Source: Oceanibium sediminis (GTDB lineage: Bacteria; Pseudomonadota; Alphaproteobacteria; Rhodobacterales; Rhodobacteraceae). From it: a DNA stretch of 64,000 nt. Under the pieces are notes generated by a model that was not told where the DNA came from, searched no databases, and saw only the letters and a list, made by a program, of their open reading frames with translations. The translations under genes were made by a program, and so were the position numbers. The stretch spans positions 62,001 to 126,000 of the forward strand of contig NZ_QGNX01000002.1 in the NCBI RefSeq assembly GCF_003265325.1, read 5' to 3'. Within the stretch, counting starts at the first letter, position 1, and each line of letters starts with the position of its first letter. Shown here piece by piece: positions 28,195 to 37,624 of this stretch.

Positions 28195-28218
28195 GATATT
28201 TCCGGACTTTGGAGGGGG
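28195..28218 (+). repeat. Intergenic repeat motif, copy 2 (between serA and purA)
   Basis: On the plus strand GATATTT, CC, then GGACTTTGGAGGGGG, matching 22 of 24 bases of the minus-strand element at 6858-6881. Both copies lie between co-directional leftward genes, but they point in opposite directions relative to those genes. Confidence 0.6.
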
Positions 28219-28258
28219 CTGCGGCGCACCAGGGGCCACCGCGGGCCCGGCGCACCAT

Positions 28259-28313
28259 AGCAGGGCCCGCCGGGACCCTGCTCAGGAGGTGTGCGGGCGG
28301 ATCTTCCGCCCGC
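28259..28313 (-). terminator. Double hairpin downstream of serA
   Basis: Two perfect GC-rich stems follow the serA stop (28323) on the minus strand: 28293-28301 pairs with 28305-28313 (9 bp, 3-base loop), and AGCAGGG 28259-28265 pairs with CCCTGCT 28276-28282. Neither is followed by a T run, so this is a transcript-end or stability structure rather than a textbook intrinsic terminator. Confidence 0.4.
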
Positions 28314-28322
28314 TCCGCTGGT

Positions 28323-29915
28323 TCAGAAGCGCAGGTACTTGGCCTGGCGCACCTGGGGCAAGGCGGCAATCCGCGCGATCATCTCTTCCGAAGGCGGCTC
28401 GTCGATGCCTAGAAGCGCGATCGCCTCATCACCCTTGGCGGAGCGACCGAGGGCGAAGGTCGCGATATTGATCCCCAGTTCGCCGAGCATGGTGCCGAGC
28501 GCGCCGATATAGCCCGGCTCGTCCGTGTTGGTCGTGTAGAGCATGTGCTGCGTCGGTTCGGCTTCCAGGTTGATCCCCTTGATCTGGATGAACCGCGGGC
28601 GGCCGTCGGAGTAGATCGTCCCCGCAACCGAGCGGGTCTGGTTTTCCGTCACCACGATCAGCCGCACGTAGGAGCCGAAGGCGCCCTGCGCGTCCTTGCG
28701 CGTCTCGGAGATCCGCACGCCCCGCTCGCGCGCCACGATGGGTGCGGAGACCATGTTGACGCCCCCCTCGCCCACCAGCGGGATCAGCAGGCTGGCCGTC
28801 AGGGCCGAGGTCAGCGGCTTGAGGTTCAGCTCGCCCACCTCGCCCACGTATTCGATCTCGATGGTCGAGATCGGGCTTTCGGTCACCTGGCCGGCAAAGC
28901 TGCCGAGATGTTCGCAGAGCTCGATCCAGGGCTTCAGGCGCGGCGCTTCCTCGGCCGTGACCGAGGGGGCGTTCAGCGCGTTGGAGATCGCGCCGTTGAC
29001 CAGGTAGGCCGACATCTGTTCCGCCACCTGGAGCGCGACGTTTTCCTGCGCCTCGGAGGTCGACGCGCCGAGGTGGGGCGTGCAGACCACGTTGTCGAGG
29101 CCGAACAGCGGGCTTTCGGTCGCCGGTTCCACCGCGAACACGTCGAAGGCGGCGCCCGCGAGGTGGCCGGATTTCAGCGCCTCGGCGACGGCGGCCTCGT
29201 CGACCAGCCCGCCGCGGGCGCAGTTGATGAGCCGCGCGCCCGGCTTGATCTTGGCGATCCGCTCAGCGTTCAGCAGGTTGGCGGTCTTGTCGGTCTTGGG
29301 CAGGTGCAGCGTGATGAAATCCGCGCGGCGCAGCAGTTCGTCGAGGTCCTCGACCTTTTCGACACCCATTTCGACCGCGCGGTCATGGCTGAGGAACGGA
29401 TCATAGGCCACGACCTTCATCTTCAGTCCCAGCGCGCGCGAGGCCACGACCGAGCCGATGTTGCCCGCGCCGATCAGGCCGAGCACCTTGCCGGTGATCT
29501 CGGACCCCATGAAGCGCGACTTTTCCCATTTGCCGGCCTGGGTGGAGGCATCGGCCGCCGGGATCTGGCGCGCCACGGCGAACATCATCGCGATGGCGTG
29601 TTCCGCCGTGGTGATCGAGTTGCCGAAGGGCGTGTTCATCACCACGACACCCTTGGCGCTGGCGGCCGGGATATCGACGTTGTCCACGCCGATCCCCGCG
29701 CGGCCCACCACTTTCAGGTTGGTGGCCTTTTCCAGCAGGTCAGCCGTCACCTTGGTGGCGGAGCGGATCGCCAGGCCGTCGTAGTCGCCGATCACCTCGG
29801 CCAGCGCGGCGGGGTCCTTGCCAAGCTCGGGGCGGAAGTCCACCTCCACGCCGTTGTCGCGGAAAATCTGCACGGCCGCATCGCTGAGTTTGTCGCTGAT
29901 CAGTACTTTTGCCAT
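28323..29915 (-). CDS. serA: D-3-phosphoglycerate dehydrogenase
   Basis: First enzyme of serine synthesis. The 530 residues match the long (about 530 aa) form: substrate/NAD domains with GRAGIGVDNVDIPAA, GLIGAGNIGSVVASRA and catalytic CTPHLGAST, then an intervening regulatory domain (LNLKPLTSALTASLL), and a C-terminal ACT domain (TDEPGYIGALGTMLGELGINIATFALGR) that can bind serine. ATG 29915 (MAKVLISDKLSD) is preferred over the ATG nine bases upstream because AGGA then has workable spacing. It follows serC by 80 bases on the same strand. Confidence 0.96.
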   Translation of the reverse strand: MAKVLISDKLSDAAVQIFRDNGVEVDFRPELGKDPAALAEVIGDYDGLAIRSATKVTADLLEKATNLKVVGRAGIGVDNVDIPAASAKGVVVMNTPFGNSITTAEHAIAMMFAVARQIPAADASTQAGKWEKSRFMGSEITGKVLGLIGAGNIGSVVASRALGLKMKVVAYDPFLSHDRAVEMGVEKVEDLDELLRRADFITLHLPKTDKTANLLNAERIAKIKPGARLINCARGGLVDEAAVAEALKSGHLAGAAFDVFAVEPATESPLFGLDNVVCTPHLGASTSEAQENVALQVAEQMSAYLVNGAISNALNAPSVTAEEAPRLKPWIELCEHLGSFAGQVTESPISTIEIEYVGEVGELNLKPLTSALTASLLIPLVGEGGVNMVSAPIVARERGVRISETRKDAQGAFGSYVRLIVVTENQTRSVAGTIYSDGRPRFIQIKGINLEAEPTQHMLYTTNTDEPGYIGALGTMLGELGINIATFALGRSAKGDEAIALLGIDEPPSEEMIARIAALPQVRQAKYLRF

Positions 29916-29995
29916 TGTCGTCATCGTCCTGTTTTTGCGAAGGGAACGCCCCGGCGCGGGCATGGCCCGGCCAGAAGCGCCCTTGATCCCGAATG

Positions 29996-31192
29996 TCAGA
30001 GGTCGGCGAGCGCCGTCGCGAAGGCCCAGTCGAGCCAGGGCGTCAGAGCCTCGATGTCCGCGGTGTCCACCGTGGCGCCGCACCAGATGCGCAGACCCGG
30101 AGGTGCGTCACGGTAGCCGCCGATGTCATAGGCCGCACCGGCCTTGTCCAGCGCACCGGTCATCGCCTTGACGAAGGCGCGTTGACCGGCCTCATTCAGG
30201 GCGGCGATCCGTGCGTCGACCAGTTTCAGGCAGACCGAGGTGTTGGAGCGGTGCGCGGGCGCGGCCACCAGGTTTTCCACCCAGTCGGTGCGGTCCACCC
30301 AGGCCTGAAGCGCGGCGGCGTTCGCATTCGCGCGCGCCATCATCGCCGGCAGGCCGCCGATTTCCTCGACCCAGTCGAGCGCATCGACACAATCCGCGAC
30401 CGCGAGCATCGAGGGCGTGTTGATCGTCGCGCCCGAGAAGATGCCCTCGATCAGCTTGCCGCCCTTGGTCAGGCGGAAGATCTTCGGCAGGGGGCGGTCG
30501 GGGGTGAAGGACTCAAGCCGCTCGACAGCGCGGGGGCTGAGGATCAGGACGCCGTGCGCGCCCTCCCCGCCCAGCACCTTCTGCCAGGAGAAGGTGAGCA
30601 CGTCGACCTTGGCCCAGTCCACAGGCTGCGCAAAGACGGCGGAGGTCGCATCGACCAGCGTCAGGCCTTCCCGGTCCGCGGGAATCCAGTCGAAGTCCGC
30701 GATCCGCGCGCCAGAGGTGGTGCCGTTCTGCGTGAAGCAGATGTCGGCGTCCGGGCGCACGTCGCCAAGATCGGGCAGCGCGCCGTAGCCCGCCTCCAGC
30801 ACCCGGCAGTCATCCAGCTTCAGCTGCTTCACGGCATCGCTGGCCCAGCCAGCGCCGAAGCTTTCCCAGACCAGCATGTCCACCGGGCGCGCGCCTAGCA
30901 TCGACCACATCGCCATTTCGAAGGCGCCCGTGTCCGAGGCGGGAACGATCCCGACGCGGTAGCCCTCGGGGACCTCGAGCAGCGTCGTCAGGCGATCGAT
31001 CACGGATTTCAGTTGCGCCTTAGGGCCCGAGGCCCGGTGCGAGCGGCCAAGCCATGCCTTCGCGGCAACGGCGTCGGCGGACCAGCCGGGGCGTTTCGGA
31101 CAGGGGCCAGAGCTGAACTCGGGCCGCGCGGGCTTTGCAGTGGGAACAGGGATCGGCGCAGGATCACCCTGCGGCGTTTCGGGGAAGCTCAT
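29996..31192 (-). CDS. serC: Phosphoserine aminotransferase
   Basis: PLP enzyme making phosphoserine from 3-phosphohydroxypyruvate. From ATG 31192 it has 398 residues and reads RPEFSSGPCPKRPGWS near the start, with VDATSAVFAQPVDW and the PLP lysine in LTFSWQKVLGGEGAHG, as in the alphaproteobacterial/archaeal-like SerC subgroup. GGAG lies six bases before this ATG; an in-frame upstream ATG would add 16 residues read through the RNA leader and is less likely. It starts the serC-serA operon. Confidence 0.94.
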   Translation of the reverse strand: MSFPETPQGDPAPIPVPTAKPARPEFSSGPCPKRPGWSADAVAAKAWLGRSHRASGPKAQLKSVIDRLTTLLEVPEGYRVGIVPASDTGAFEMAMWSMLGARPVDMLVWESFGAGWASDAVKQLKLDDCRVLEAGYGALPDLGDVRPDADICFTQNGTTSGARIADFDWIPADREGLTLVDATSAVFAQPVDWAKVDVLTFSWQKVLGGEGAHGVLILSPRAVERLESFTPDRPLPKIFRLTKGGKLIEGIFSGATINTPSMLAVADCVDALDWVEEIGGLPAMMARANANAAALQAWVDRTDWVENLVAAPAHRSNTSVCLKLVDARIAALNEAGQRAFVKAMTGALDKAGAAYDIGGYRDAPPGLRIWCGATVDTADIEALTPWLDWAFATALADL

Positions 31193-31353
31193 GGACGGCT
31201 CCGTCGTCAGGGTGAAATTCCTGAGCCCGCCACCGCTCACCCATTACCCGGTGACGCGCCCACCGTCCGGATAGCGCCCCGTTGCGGCAGCTGCAACAGG
31301 CTTCCTGCGGGATTCCGAGGGGGACGTGTTTCCGATCCGAAACACCCGCCCCC
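31193..31353 (-). promoter_or_regulatory. Structured 5' leader of serC, candidate serC-motif RNA
   Basis: An RNA motif is known upstream of serC in alphaproteobacteria. On the minus strand this 160-base region has a strong hairpin at 31319-31353 (GTGTTTC/GAAACAC inside GGGGG/CCCCC), GTTGC/GCAAC further on, and near the start codon two competing pairings: 31210-31215 with 31237-31242, or 31222-31226 with 31235-31239, which share three bases. That is the layout of a switch. I could not check it against the motif's covariance model. Confidence 0.45.
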
Positions 31354-31412
31354 TTTCGCAGCCGTCGCCCGCGGGATAGGGAGAGAGCGATTTCAGATCG
31401 AAGGCCCGGCCC

Positions 31413-32330
31413 ATGCAAAGTCCCCCGCTGAAAAGTTGGCTCCTGCTGACGGCCCTTGGCCTTGTCTGGGGCGCGTCGTTCATGTCGGTCACGCTGGCGC
31501 TCGAGGGGTTCGGCCCGATCACCGTCGCGGCCCTGCGCATTTCCATCGGCGCGCTGGCGCTGTTGGCGATCGCGCGCCTGATGGGGGTTGGCCTGCCCTC
31601 CACCTCCACGCCGACGGGGCGGCGGACATGGGGCTTTGCCATGGGCATGGCGCTGTTTTCCAACGCCTTTCCTTTCATGCTTCTTTCATGGGCGCAGCAA
31701 AGCGTGCCGAGCGGCTTTGCCGGCGTGACCATGGCCGGGGTGCCGCTTCTGGTGCTGCCGCTGGCGCATGTCTTCGTCCCGGGTGAGCGTCTGACCCTGC
31801 GGCGCCTGCTGGGCTTCGTGGTCGGGTTCGCGGGCGTCGTGGTCCTGATCGGGCCCGAAAATATCCTGGCCGGGGGCGACGGGCCCTTCGTCGCGCGCCT
31901 GGCCTGTATAGCGGCGGCGGCCTGCTACGCGATCGGGTCGATCATCACGCGCCGCGCGCCGCCGGGGCCGCTGATGGGATTCTCGGCCGCCGCACTGTTG
32001 CTGGCGACGATGCTGATGCTGCCGATGGCCCTTCTGATCGAGGGGGTTCCCGACGCGCCGGGCGTTGCCTCCATCGGGGCGGTTGCGTACCTGGGGATCC
32101 TGCCGACCGCGATCGCCACCATCGTGCTGGTGCACCTGATCCAGACGGCGGGCCCGAGCTTCCTGAGCCTCGTGAACTACCAGGTGCCGGTCTGGGCGGT
32201 GATCCTTGGCGCGGTCGTGCTGGCCGAGCCGGTGCCACCGCAAACCGCCATGGCGCTGGGGCTGATCCTGGCGGGGCTGTTTATTGCCCGCGCGCGACGC
32301 CGCAAACCGCCCCTGCCGAGTGGCGCCTGA
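31413..32330 (+). CDS. DMT-superfamily (EamA) transporter
   Basis: A 305-residue membrane protein with ten hydrophobic segments in two EamA repeats (first repeat LVWGASFMSVTLAL, second repeat IGAVAYLGILPTAIATIVLVHLI). It starts 220 bases from serC on the other strand, so the two may share a control region. The family exports amino acids, nucleosides or drugs; serine-related export is conceivable from context but not supported by sequence. It ends with a basic tail (RARRRKPPLPSGA), convergent with glmM. Confidence 0.9.
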   Translation: MQSPPLKSWLLLTALGLVWGASFMSVTLALEGFGPITVAALRISIGALALLAIARLMGVGLPSTSTPTGRRTWGFAMGMALFSNAFPFMLLSWAQQSVPSGFAGVTMAGVPLLVLPLAHVFVPGERLTLRRLLGFVVGFAGVVVLIGPENILAGGDGPFVARLACIAAAACYAIGSIITRRAPPGPLMGFSAAALLLATMLMLPMALLIEGVPDAPGVASIGAVAYLGILPTAIATIVLVHLIQTAGPSFLSLVNYQVPVWAVILGAVVLAEPVPPQTAMALGLILAGLFIARARRRKPPLPSGA

Positions 32331-32351
32331 GCCGTAAGCCGCGTCGCTTGC

Positions 32352-32371
32352 GGTAGGCCTTTTACCCTACC
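32352..32371. terminator. Hairpin between convergent EamA and glmM genes
   Basis: GGTAGG (32352-32357) pairs with CCTACC (32366-32371) around an eight-base AT-richer loop. It overlaps the last codons of glmM and follows the transporter stop by about 20 bases. The stem is only six base pairs and the T run is in the loop, so terminator activity is uncertain. Confidence 0.3.
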
Positions 32372-33720
32372 CTGCGCGCCCTACCTGCGCGGGCGATTTC
32401 CGCCGCGACGTCGCGCACGACATCACGCAGCAGGGCGTCATCCTCGGCCTCGCCCATGACGCGCACCAGAGGTTCGGTCCCGGACTTGCGGATCAGCAGG
32501 CGGCCCCCGTCGCCGAGCCGGGCCTCGGCATCGCGAATCGCGGCCTTGACCTTGGCGTCCTCCAGGGGCGCGCTGGTGGGGTCGAAGCGCACGTTCTCCA
32601 GAAGCTGCGGCAGCGGCTCGAAGCTCTTGCTGAGCGCGCTGGCGGGCTTCCCCGCCGAGACCATGGCCGACAGGAACTGCAACCCGGCGAGCAGCCCGTC
32701 GCCTGTCGTCGCGTAGTCGGTCATGACGATATGCCCGGACTGCTCGCCACCAAGGTTGCACTTCAGCGCGCGCATCGCCTCCACCACGTAGCGATCCCCC
32801 ACGGCGGTACGCTCCAGCTTCAGGCCGCGGCCCTGTAGGTGACGCTCAAGCCCGAGGTTCGACATCACCGTGGCGACCAGCGTGTCCTGCGCCAGCCGCC
32901 CCTGGTCCGCCCAGAGGCCCGCGATCAGCGCCATCAGCTGGTCGCCATCGGCGATGGTGCCCGTCTCGTCCAGGATCATCACCCGGTCAGCGTCACCATC
33001 CAGCGCGATACCGAGGTCGGCATTGTTCGCCACGACCGCCGCCGCCGCCGCCTCCGGGGCGGTGGAGCCGCAGCCGCGGTTGATGTTGTAGCCGTCGGGG
33101 GTCACGGCCAGCGGGATCACGTCCGCCCCCAGTTCCCACAGGACTTCCGGCGCGGTGCGATAGGCGGCGCCATTCGCGCAATCGACCACGATCTTCAGCC
33201 CCGCCAGCGATTGCTGGCGCGGGATCGTGCGCTTGGCGATTTCGACATAGCGCGCGCGGTCCCCCTCGATCCGGCTGGCGCGCCCGATTTCCTCCGCGGC
33301 AACAAGCTCAAGCTCGGCCTCCAGAAGGGCCTCGATCTCTTCCTCGGCCGCGTCGGACAGCTTGTAGCCGTCGGGGCCGAAAAACTTGATTCCATTGTCC
33401 TGGTAGGGGTTGTGCGAGGCGGAGATCATCACGCCCACGTCCGCCCGCATGGAGCGGGTCAGCATCCCCACCGCCGGCGTCGGCACCGGCCCGAGCAGCA
33501 GCACGTTGGCCCCGACGCTAGTCAGCCCGGCGGTCAGCGCGTTCTCGATCATGTAGCTGGAGCGCCGGGTATCCTTGCCGATCACCACCCGGTGCTGGTG
33601 TGAGCCGCGGCGGAAATACCGCCCAGCCGCCGCGCCGAGGCCGAGCGCGACCTCAGCCGTCATGGGATAGACGTTCGCCGTGCCCCTGACGCCGTCGGTC
33701 CCGAAAATCCGTCTTGCCAT
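32362..33720 (-). CDS. glmM: Phosphoglucosamine mutase
   Basis: Converts glucosamine-6-phosphate to glucosamine-1-phosphate for UDP-GlcNAc, hence peptidoglycan and lipopolysaccharide. The 452 residues start [11 protein letters not shown], carry the phosphoserine loop [15 protein letters not shown] with Ser102, the metal motif [14 protein letters not shown], the sugar loop GGEQSGHIV and the phosphate-binding [14 protein letters not shown] near the end. All catalytic motifs are intact. It lies upstream of nothing co-directional for 70 bases (sleB stands upstream on the same strand). Confidence 0.97.
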   Translation of the reverse strand: MARRIFGTDGVRGTANVYPMTAEVALGLGAAAGRYFRRGSHQHRVVIGKDTRRSSYMIENALTAGLTSVGANVLLLGPVPTPAVGMLTRSMRADVGVMISASHNPYQDNGIKFFGPDGYKLSDAAEEEIEALLEAELELVAAEEIGRASRIEGDRARYVEIAKRTIPRQQSLAGLKIVVDCANGAAYRTAPEVLWELGADVIPLAVTPDGYNINRGCGSTAPEAAAAAVVANNADLGIALDGDADRVMILDETGTIADGDQLMALIAGLWADQGRLAQDTLVATVMSNLGLERHLQGRGLKLERTAVGDRYVVEAMRALKCNLGGEQSGHIVMTDYATTGDGLLAGLQFLSAMVSAGKPASALSKSFEPLPQLLENVRFDPTSAPLEDAKVKAAIRDAEARLGDGGRLLIRKSGTEPLVRVMGEAEDDALLRDVVRDVAAEIARAGRARRVG

Positions 33721-33794
33721 GTGAACCCCTCCTCAGCGCATCGCAAAAGGCATAGCACTTGACGACGCAAAGGGAAGGGCCGCTGATGCGGAGA

Positions 33795-34661
33795 TCAGTT
33801 TCCGGCGGATTGCGTCGGGTAGCGGTAGAAGATGTGGCTGTCGATCTCGGTCGTCTTGGTCAGGCGACGCGACCAGCCCGGGCGCACGGCGCGGGTGTGG
33901 TAATGGGTGGCGCCCTCGGTCAGGGACTTCTTGCGGCCTGCCAGCATGTCCTGCGCCAGGGCGTGAAGCTTCTTGTAGGTCGCGCGCTCGGAGAAGGTCT
34001 CGGGCTTGCCGTCGCAGCGGAAGGAGAACTGGCACCCGTGCTTGCGGCTTTCGCCCTGGGCGATCACGCCGCAGACGGTGTCGGGGTACTTGCGGCTGTC
34101 CACCCGGTTCAGGATGACCTCGGCCACGGCGATCTGCCCCCGCAGGCTTTCACCGCGCGCCTCGAAATAAAGGGCCTCGGCAAGGCAGGCGAGATCCTCG
34201 GACCCGAAACCGGCAGGCCGCGGCTGGGGGCGGCCCGGCGTGAACGGCACGGGGATCGTCATGTCGAAGGAGGACAGCGTCCGCTGCCCCTCGGACACAT
34301 GCTGAGAGGCGATGGCGTCCAGCATCGACAACTGCCCCGTGACAGTGCTGTCGGTGGTGGCCGGCGTATCGACATCCGGCAACTTGGACTGGCGCACCGG
34401 GGTCGCATTTGCCCGGTTAAGAGGCACCATCGTGTCCGCGAGGCCGATTATCTGGAAGCGGTCCACATTCCCCTTGAAGTCCCTTTCCAGCAGCGCGATG
34501 GTTTCGATCTGCGAACTGACTCGCATGTCCATCGCAAGATGGTCCGCATCGGGGAGTCGGGCGCTGAGCGGCGCGGGCATACCGGGGGCGAGCAGGAGGA
34601 TGGCGGCGCACAAAACGGCGGCTGGCCGGCTCAGGACAGCCGGATCGATCTTCATTTTCAT
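33795..34661 (-). CDS. sleB: SleB-type cell wall hydrolase
   Basis: A 288-residue exported protein with an N-terminal membrane or signal segment (RPAAVLCAAILLLAPGMPAPLSA). The C-terminal hydrolase-2/SleB domain (about 165-288) shows DLACLAEALYFEARGE with the catalytic-type glutamate, AVAEVILNRVDSRKYP, CQFSFRCDGK and ATHYHTRAVRPGW. Such enzymes cleave peptidoglycan glycan strands; outside spore formers they act in vegetative wall remodelling. The 290 bases upstream to the PPDK-like gene hold no gene and probably contain its promoter. Confidence 0.9.
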   Translation of the reverse strand: MKMKIDPAVLSRPAAVLCAAILLLAPGMPAPLSARLPDADHLAMDMRVSSQIETIALLERDFKGNVDRFQIIGLADTMVPLNRANATPVRQSKLPDVDTPATTDSTVTGQLSMLDAIASQHVSEGQRTLSSFDMTIPVPFTPGRPQPRPAGFGSEDLACLAEALYFEARGESLRGQIAVAEVILNRVDSRKYPDTVCGVIAQGESRKHGCQFSFRCDGKPETFSERATYKKLHALAQDMLAGRKKSLTEGATHYHTRAVRPGWSRRLTKTTEIDSHIFYRYPTQSAGN

Positions 34662-34951
34662 TGGCTTCTCACTCCCCCACTCACGAACAAATGCTGCGCC
34701 CACACGCGCAACAGGTCGGCGGCACAGAGTCCGTCAACCGGGGTGATATGGGCGAGTCGCGCGCCGCGAGTCGAGGAATTAATGAAGTGTTGAGGCGTCC
34801 TGCCGCAGGGCAAAGCACGGATAAATCGCAAAATTTCCGTTAATGCTCAAAAGCTTTTCGAATGTTTCTCAGATTGCCCACAGCCTGAACTTTCCTTAGC
34901 CGGGGTTAACAGCGCTCAGCGCTTCAGGGACCGTTGCGGCGCGCAGACGAA

Positions 34952-37570
34952 TCATTCACCGCCGTCTTCACGGGACAGGATCGTCGCCTGCGCCGCCGCC
35001 AGCCGGGCGATCGGGACCCGGAAGGACGAGCAGGAAACATAGTCGAATCCCGCCACCTTGCAGAAGCGTATGGAGCTTGGATCGCCGCCGTGTTCGCCGC
35101 AAAGACCAAGCGTCAGGTTCGGGTTTTCCGCCCGTGCGCGGCGCGCGGCGATCAGCAGCAACTCCCCCACCCCTTCGATATCCAGCGTGTGGAACGGATC
35201 CTCGGGGAACACGCCAAGGTTCACGTAGTCCCGCATGAACCGCCCCGCGTCGTCGCGGCTCAGGCCGTAGGTCATCTGCGTCAGGTCGTTGGTGCCGAAA
35301 CTGAGGAAGCCGGAGTGCTTGGCAAGATCCCCCGCGCGCAACGCGCCGCGCGGCGTTTCGACCATGACGCCGATCCGATACTCGATCACCTCGCCCCGCT
35401 CGGCCGCGACAGAGGCCGCGACCTTGTCCACCCGCGCCTTGACCAGCTCCACCTCGCGGTTGGCCGAGACGAGCGGGATCATGATCTCGGGCACCACCGG
35501 GGCCTTGGCGGCGGCGGCGGCGTCATGGGCCGCCTCGAAGATCGCGCGCGCCTGCATGTCGTAGATTTCGGGCATGGTGATGCCCAGCCGCACGCCGCGC
35601 TTGCCGAGCATCGGGTTGAACTCGCGCAGGTCGTCGGCCCGCGCGATGATGGTGCTGACGGGCAGGTCCATCGCCTCGGCCAGGTCGGCGATCTCGGAAC
35701 TGGAATGCGGCAGGAACTCGTGCAGCGGCGGATCAAGCAGCCGGATGGTCACCGGCAAGCCCTGCATCGTTCGGAACAGGTCGCTGAAATCGGCGCGCTG
35801 CATGGGCAGTAGCCGCTCCAGCGCCGAGATGCGGCCGGCAGTGTCCTCCGCCAGGATCATCTCTCGCATGACGTTGATGCGGTCGCCCTCGAAGAACATG
35901 TGCTCGGTCCGGCACAGCCCTATGCCGTCGACCTTGAAACGCCGCGCCACCGCTGCGTCGGCGGGCGTGTCCGCGTTTGCGCGCACGCCAAGGGTGCGGA
36001 TCTCGTCCGCCCAGTCCATCAGCGTGTCGAACGCGTCCGTGGGCACTGCGGGCAGCATCGCGGGCGCGCCTGTCATCGCCTCGCCGCTGGTGCCGTCGAT
36101 GGTGACCTGGTCGCCCTGGCGGAACACCCGTCCGTCCTTGGCGCGCAACTCCCCCTTCTTGAGGTTCAACGACAGGTCGCTGGCCCCCACCACGCAGGGC
36201 AGCCCGAGGCCGCGCGCAATCACCGCCGCGTGGCTGGTCATGCCCCCGCGCACGGTCAGGACGGCCGCGGCGGAGTGCATGCCGCGAATATCCTCCGGGC
36301 TGGTTTCCACGCGGACCAGGATCGCCGACTCGCCCTGGGCATGAAGGGTCATCGCCACTTCGGGGGAAAAGCATATAGTGCCCGTCGCAGCGCCGGGGCT
36401 GGCGGGCAGACCGGTGCCGAATATGTCGCGCCGCGCGTTGGGGTCCACCTGCGGGTGCAGCGTTTCTATCAGCGCCTTGGGATCGATCCGAAGCACGGCG
36501 CGCTCGCGCGAGATCACGCCCGCCTTGGCCAGATCGACCGCCACCTGCACCGAGGCGCGGGTGCTGCGGCGCACCGGCTCTGCGTCCAGCACGTACAATT
36601 CGCCCGCTTCCACGGTGAAATGCACCTCGAAGGCATCGCCCAGCGCCGCCGTCAGCTTTGCCGAGGCGGCGGTCAGCTTGCGGTAGGCCTCCGGCTCCAG
36701 CGCCTCCAGCGAGGGGCGGGTCTGGCCGACGGCAAGACGCTCCACCTCGGTGATCATGTGGGGGGTGCGCACGCCGCGCCCGGCGTCGGCACCCTGCGCA
36801 TCGGGCAGGAAGCGCCCGGTGGCGCTGGCCACGCCCGTGGCGCTGTCCACCGCCTGGAAACTGCCGGCCCCGCTGTGGCGGTCGCCAAGGCCGAACACCA
36901 TGTCCTGCACGATCAGCGCCAGCCCCGCGTCGGGCGGCGCGCCGCGCGCCTCGCGCAGGATCCGCGCGCTGGCGGCGTTCCATTCCGAGGCGAGCGCGCG
37001 CAGGATCCCTTCCAGTTGCGCTTCGCGGCTCTGGGGAAACGGATGTTCGATCTGATCCTCGAACAACGCCTTAGAGGCGGCGACGATCTCCACGAGGTCG
37101 GAGGTTTCCAGCTTATGGGCCAGCTTCATCTGGTCGTAATAGAGGTTCTCGAACTCCTCGGGGTCGAGCCCCGCGACGCGCACCCCGTATGAACGGATCG
37201 CGCGCAGGTACGCCTCCAGCGCGCCGCGCTCTCCGATCCGGCTGGCAAGCAGGGGAAGCGTTTCGTCGCTGAGCCCGATGTTGAGCACCGATTGCGGCCC
37301 GCCCCAGGCCTTTTCCCCCGCCGATCCGCGTACCGCCAGGAACGGGCCGAGCCGATCGCCAAGGTCCGGCACGGGGCCGCCTTCGGCGATCTCGGCAACC
37401 GTGTCGAAGGGCAGGACAAGGCCAGCCGGCACCGGCAATCCCGCCGCCACCAGGCGCCCGAGGCGGTGCGCGCGCGCACCAACCCGGGTCACCGTGCAAC
37501 TGTCTTGCAGCGGTGTCAGGCCGGCGGCGGCGGGAAGGGGTGCGGCGTCATCCATGTCGCAGCGCAGCAT
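34952..37570 (-). CDS. Pyruvate phosphate dikinase-like protein with degenerate ATP-grasp domain
   Basis: An 872-residue protein with PPDK architecture. The swivelling phosphohistidine domain is intact (RGGMTSHAAVIARGLGLPC, His447) and so is the PEP/pyruvate barrel (GIGLCRTEHMFFEGDR, IEYRIGVMVETPRGAL, SFGTNDLTQMTYG, GLCGEHGGDP). The N-terminal nucleotide domain is not: the GGKG loop reads GARAHR (31-36), the IEFT glutamate region reads VHFT (about 316), and the usual LQTRxGKR reads LDAEPVRR (328-335). ATP binding is therefore doubtful. It follows glyS by about 50 bases, as in many relatives. The start (ATG 37570 or 37555) is uncertain. Confidence 0.87.
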   Translation of the reverse strand: MLRCDMDDAAPLPAAAGLTPLQDSCTVTRVGARAHRLGRLVAAGLPVPAGLVLPFDTVAEIAEGGPVPDLGDRLGPFLAVRGSAGEKAWGGPQSVLNIGLSDETLPLLASRIGERGALEAYLRAIRSYGVRVAGLDPEEFENLYYDQMKLAHKLETSDLVEIVAASKALFEDQIEHPFPQSREAQLEGILRALASEWNAASARILREARGAPPDAGLALIVQDMVFGLGDRHSGAGSFQAVDSATGVASATGRFLPDAQGADAGRGVRTPHMITEVERLAVGQTRPSLEALEPEAYRKLTAASAKLTAALGDAFEVHFTVEAGELYVLDAEPVRRSTRASVQVAVDLAKAGVISRERAVLRIDPKALIETLHPQVDPNARRDIFGTGLPASPGAATGTICFSPEVAMTLHAQGESAILVRVETSPEDIRGMHSAAAVLTVRGGMTSHAAVIARGLGLPCVVGASDLSLNLKKGELRAKDGRVFRQGDQVTIDGTSGEAMTGAPAMLPAVPTDAFDTLMDWADEIRTLGVRANADTPADAAVARRFKVDGIGLCRTEHMFFEGDRINVMREMILAEDTAGRISALERLLPMQRADFSDLFRTMQGLPVTIRLLDPPLHEFLPHSSSEIADLAEAMDLPVSTIIARADDLREFNPMLGKRGVRLGITMPEIYDMQARAIFEAAHDAAAAAKAPVVPEIMIPLVSANREVELVKARVDKVAASVAAERGEVIEYRIGVMVETPRGALRAGDLAKHSGFLSFGTNDLTQMTYGLSRDDAGRFMRDYVNLGVFPEDPFHTLDIEGVGELLLIAARRARAENPNLTLGLCGEHGGDPSSIRFCKVAGFDYVSCSSFRVPIARLAAAQATILSREDGGE

Positions 37571-37624
37571 AACGACAAAAAACCGTGCCCGTAAGGGTCT
37601 AAATCGGGCGTCGCCCGTGCCGGA

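Noticed and set aside
28545-30116. A 523-codon open frame antisense to serA
   Set aside because: Same artefact: the product is arginine/histidine/glycine-rich with no domain, and no ribosome site precedes it.
34662-34951. A CtrA-like site (TTAGCCGGGGTTAAC) in the sleB upstream gap
   Set aside because: Spacing or one half-site is wrong in either orientation; the gap is otherwise non-coding with no clear element.
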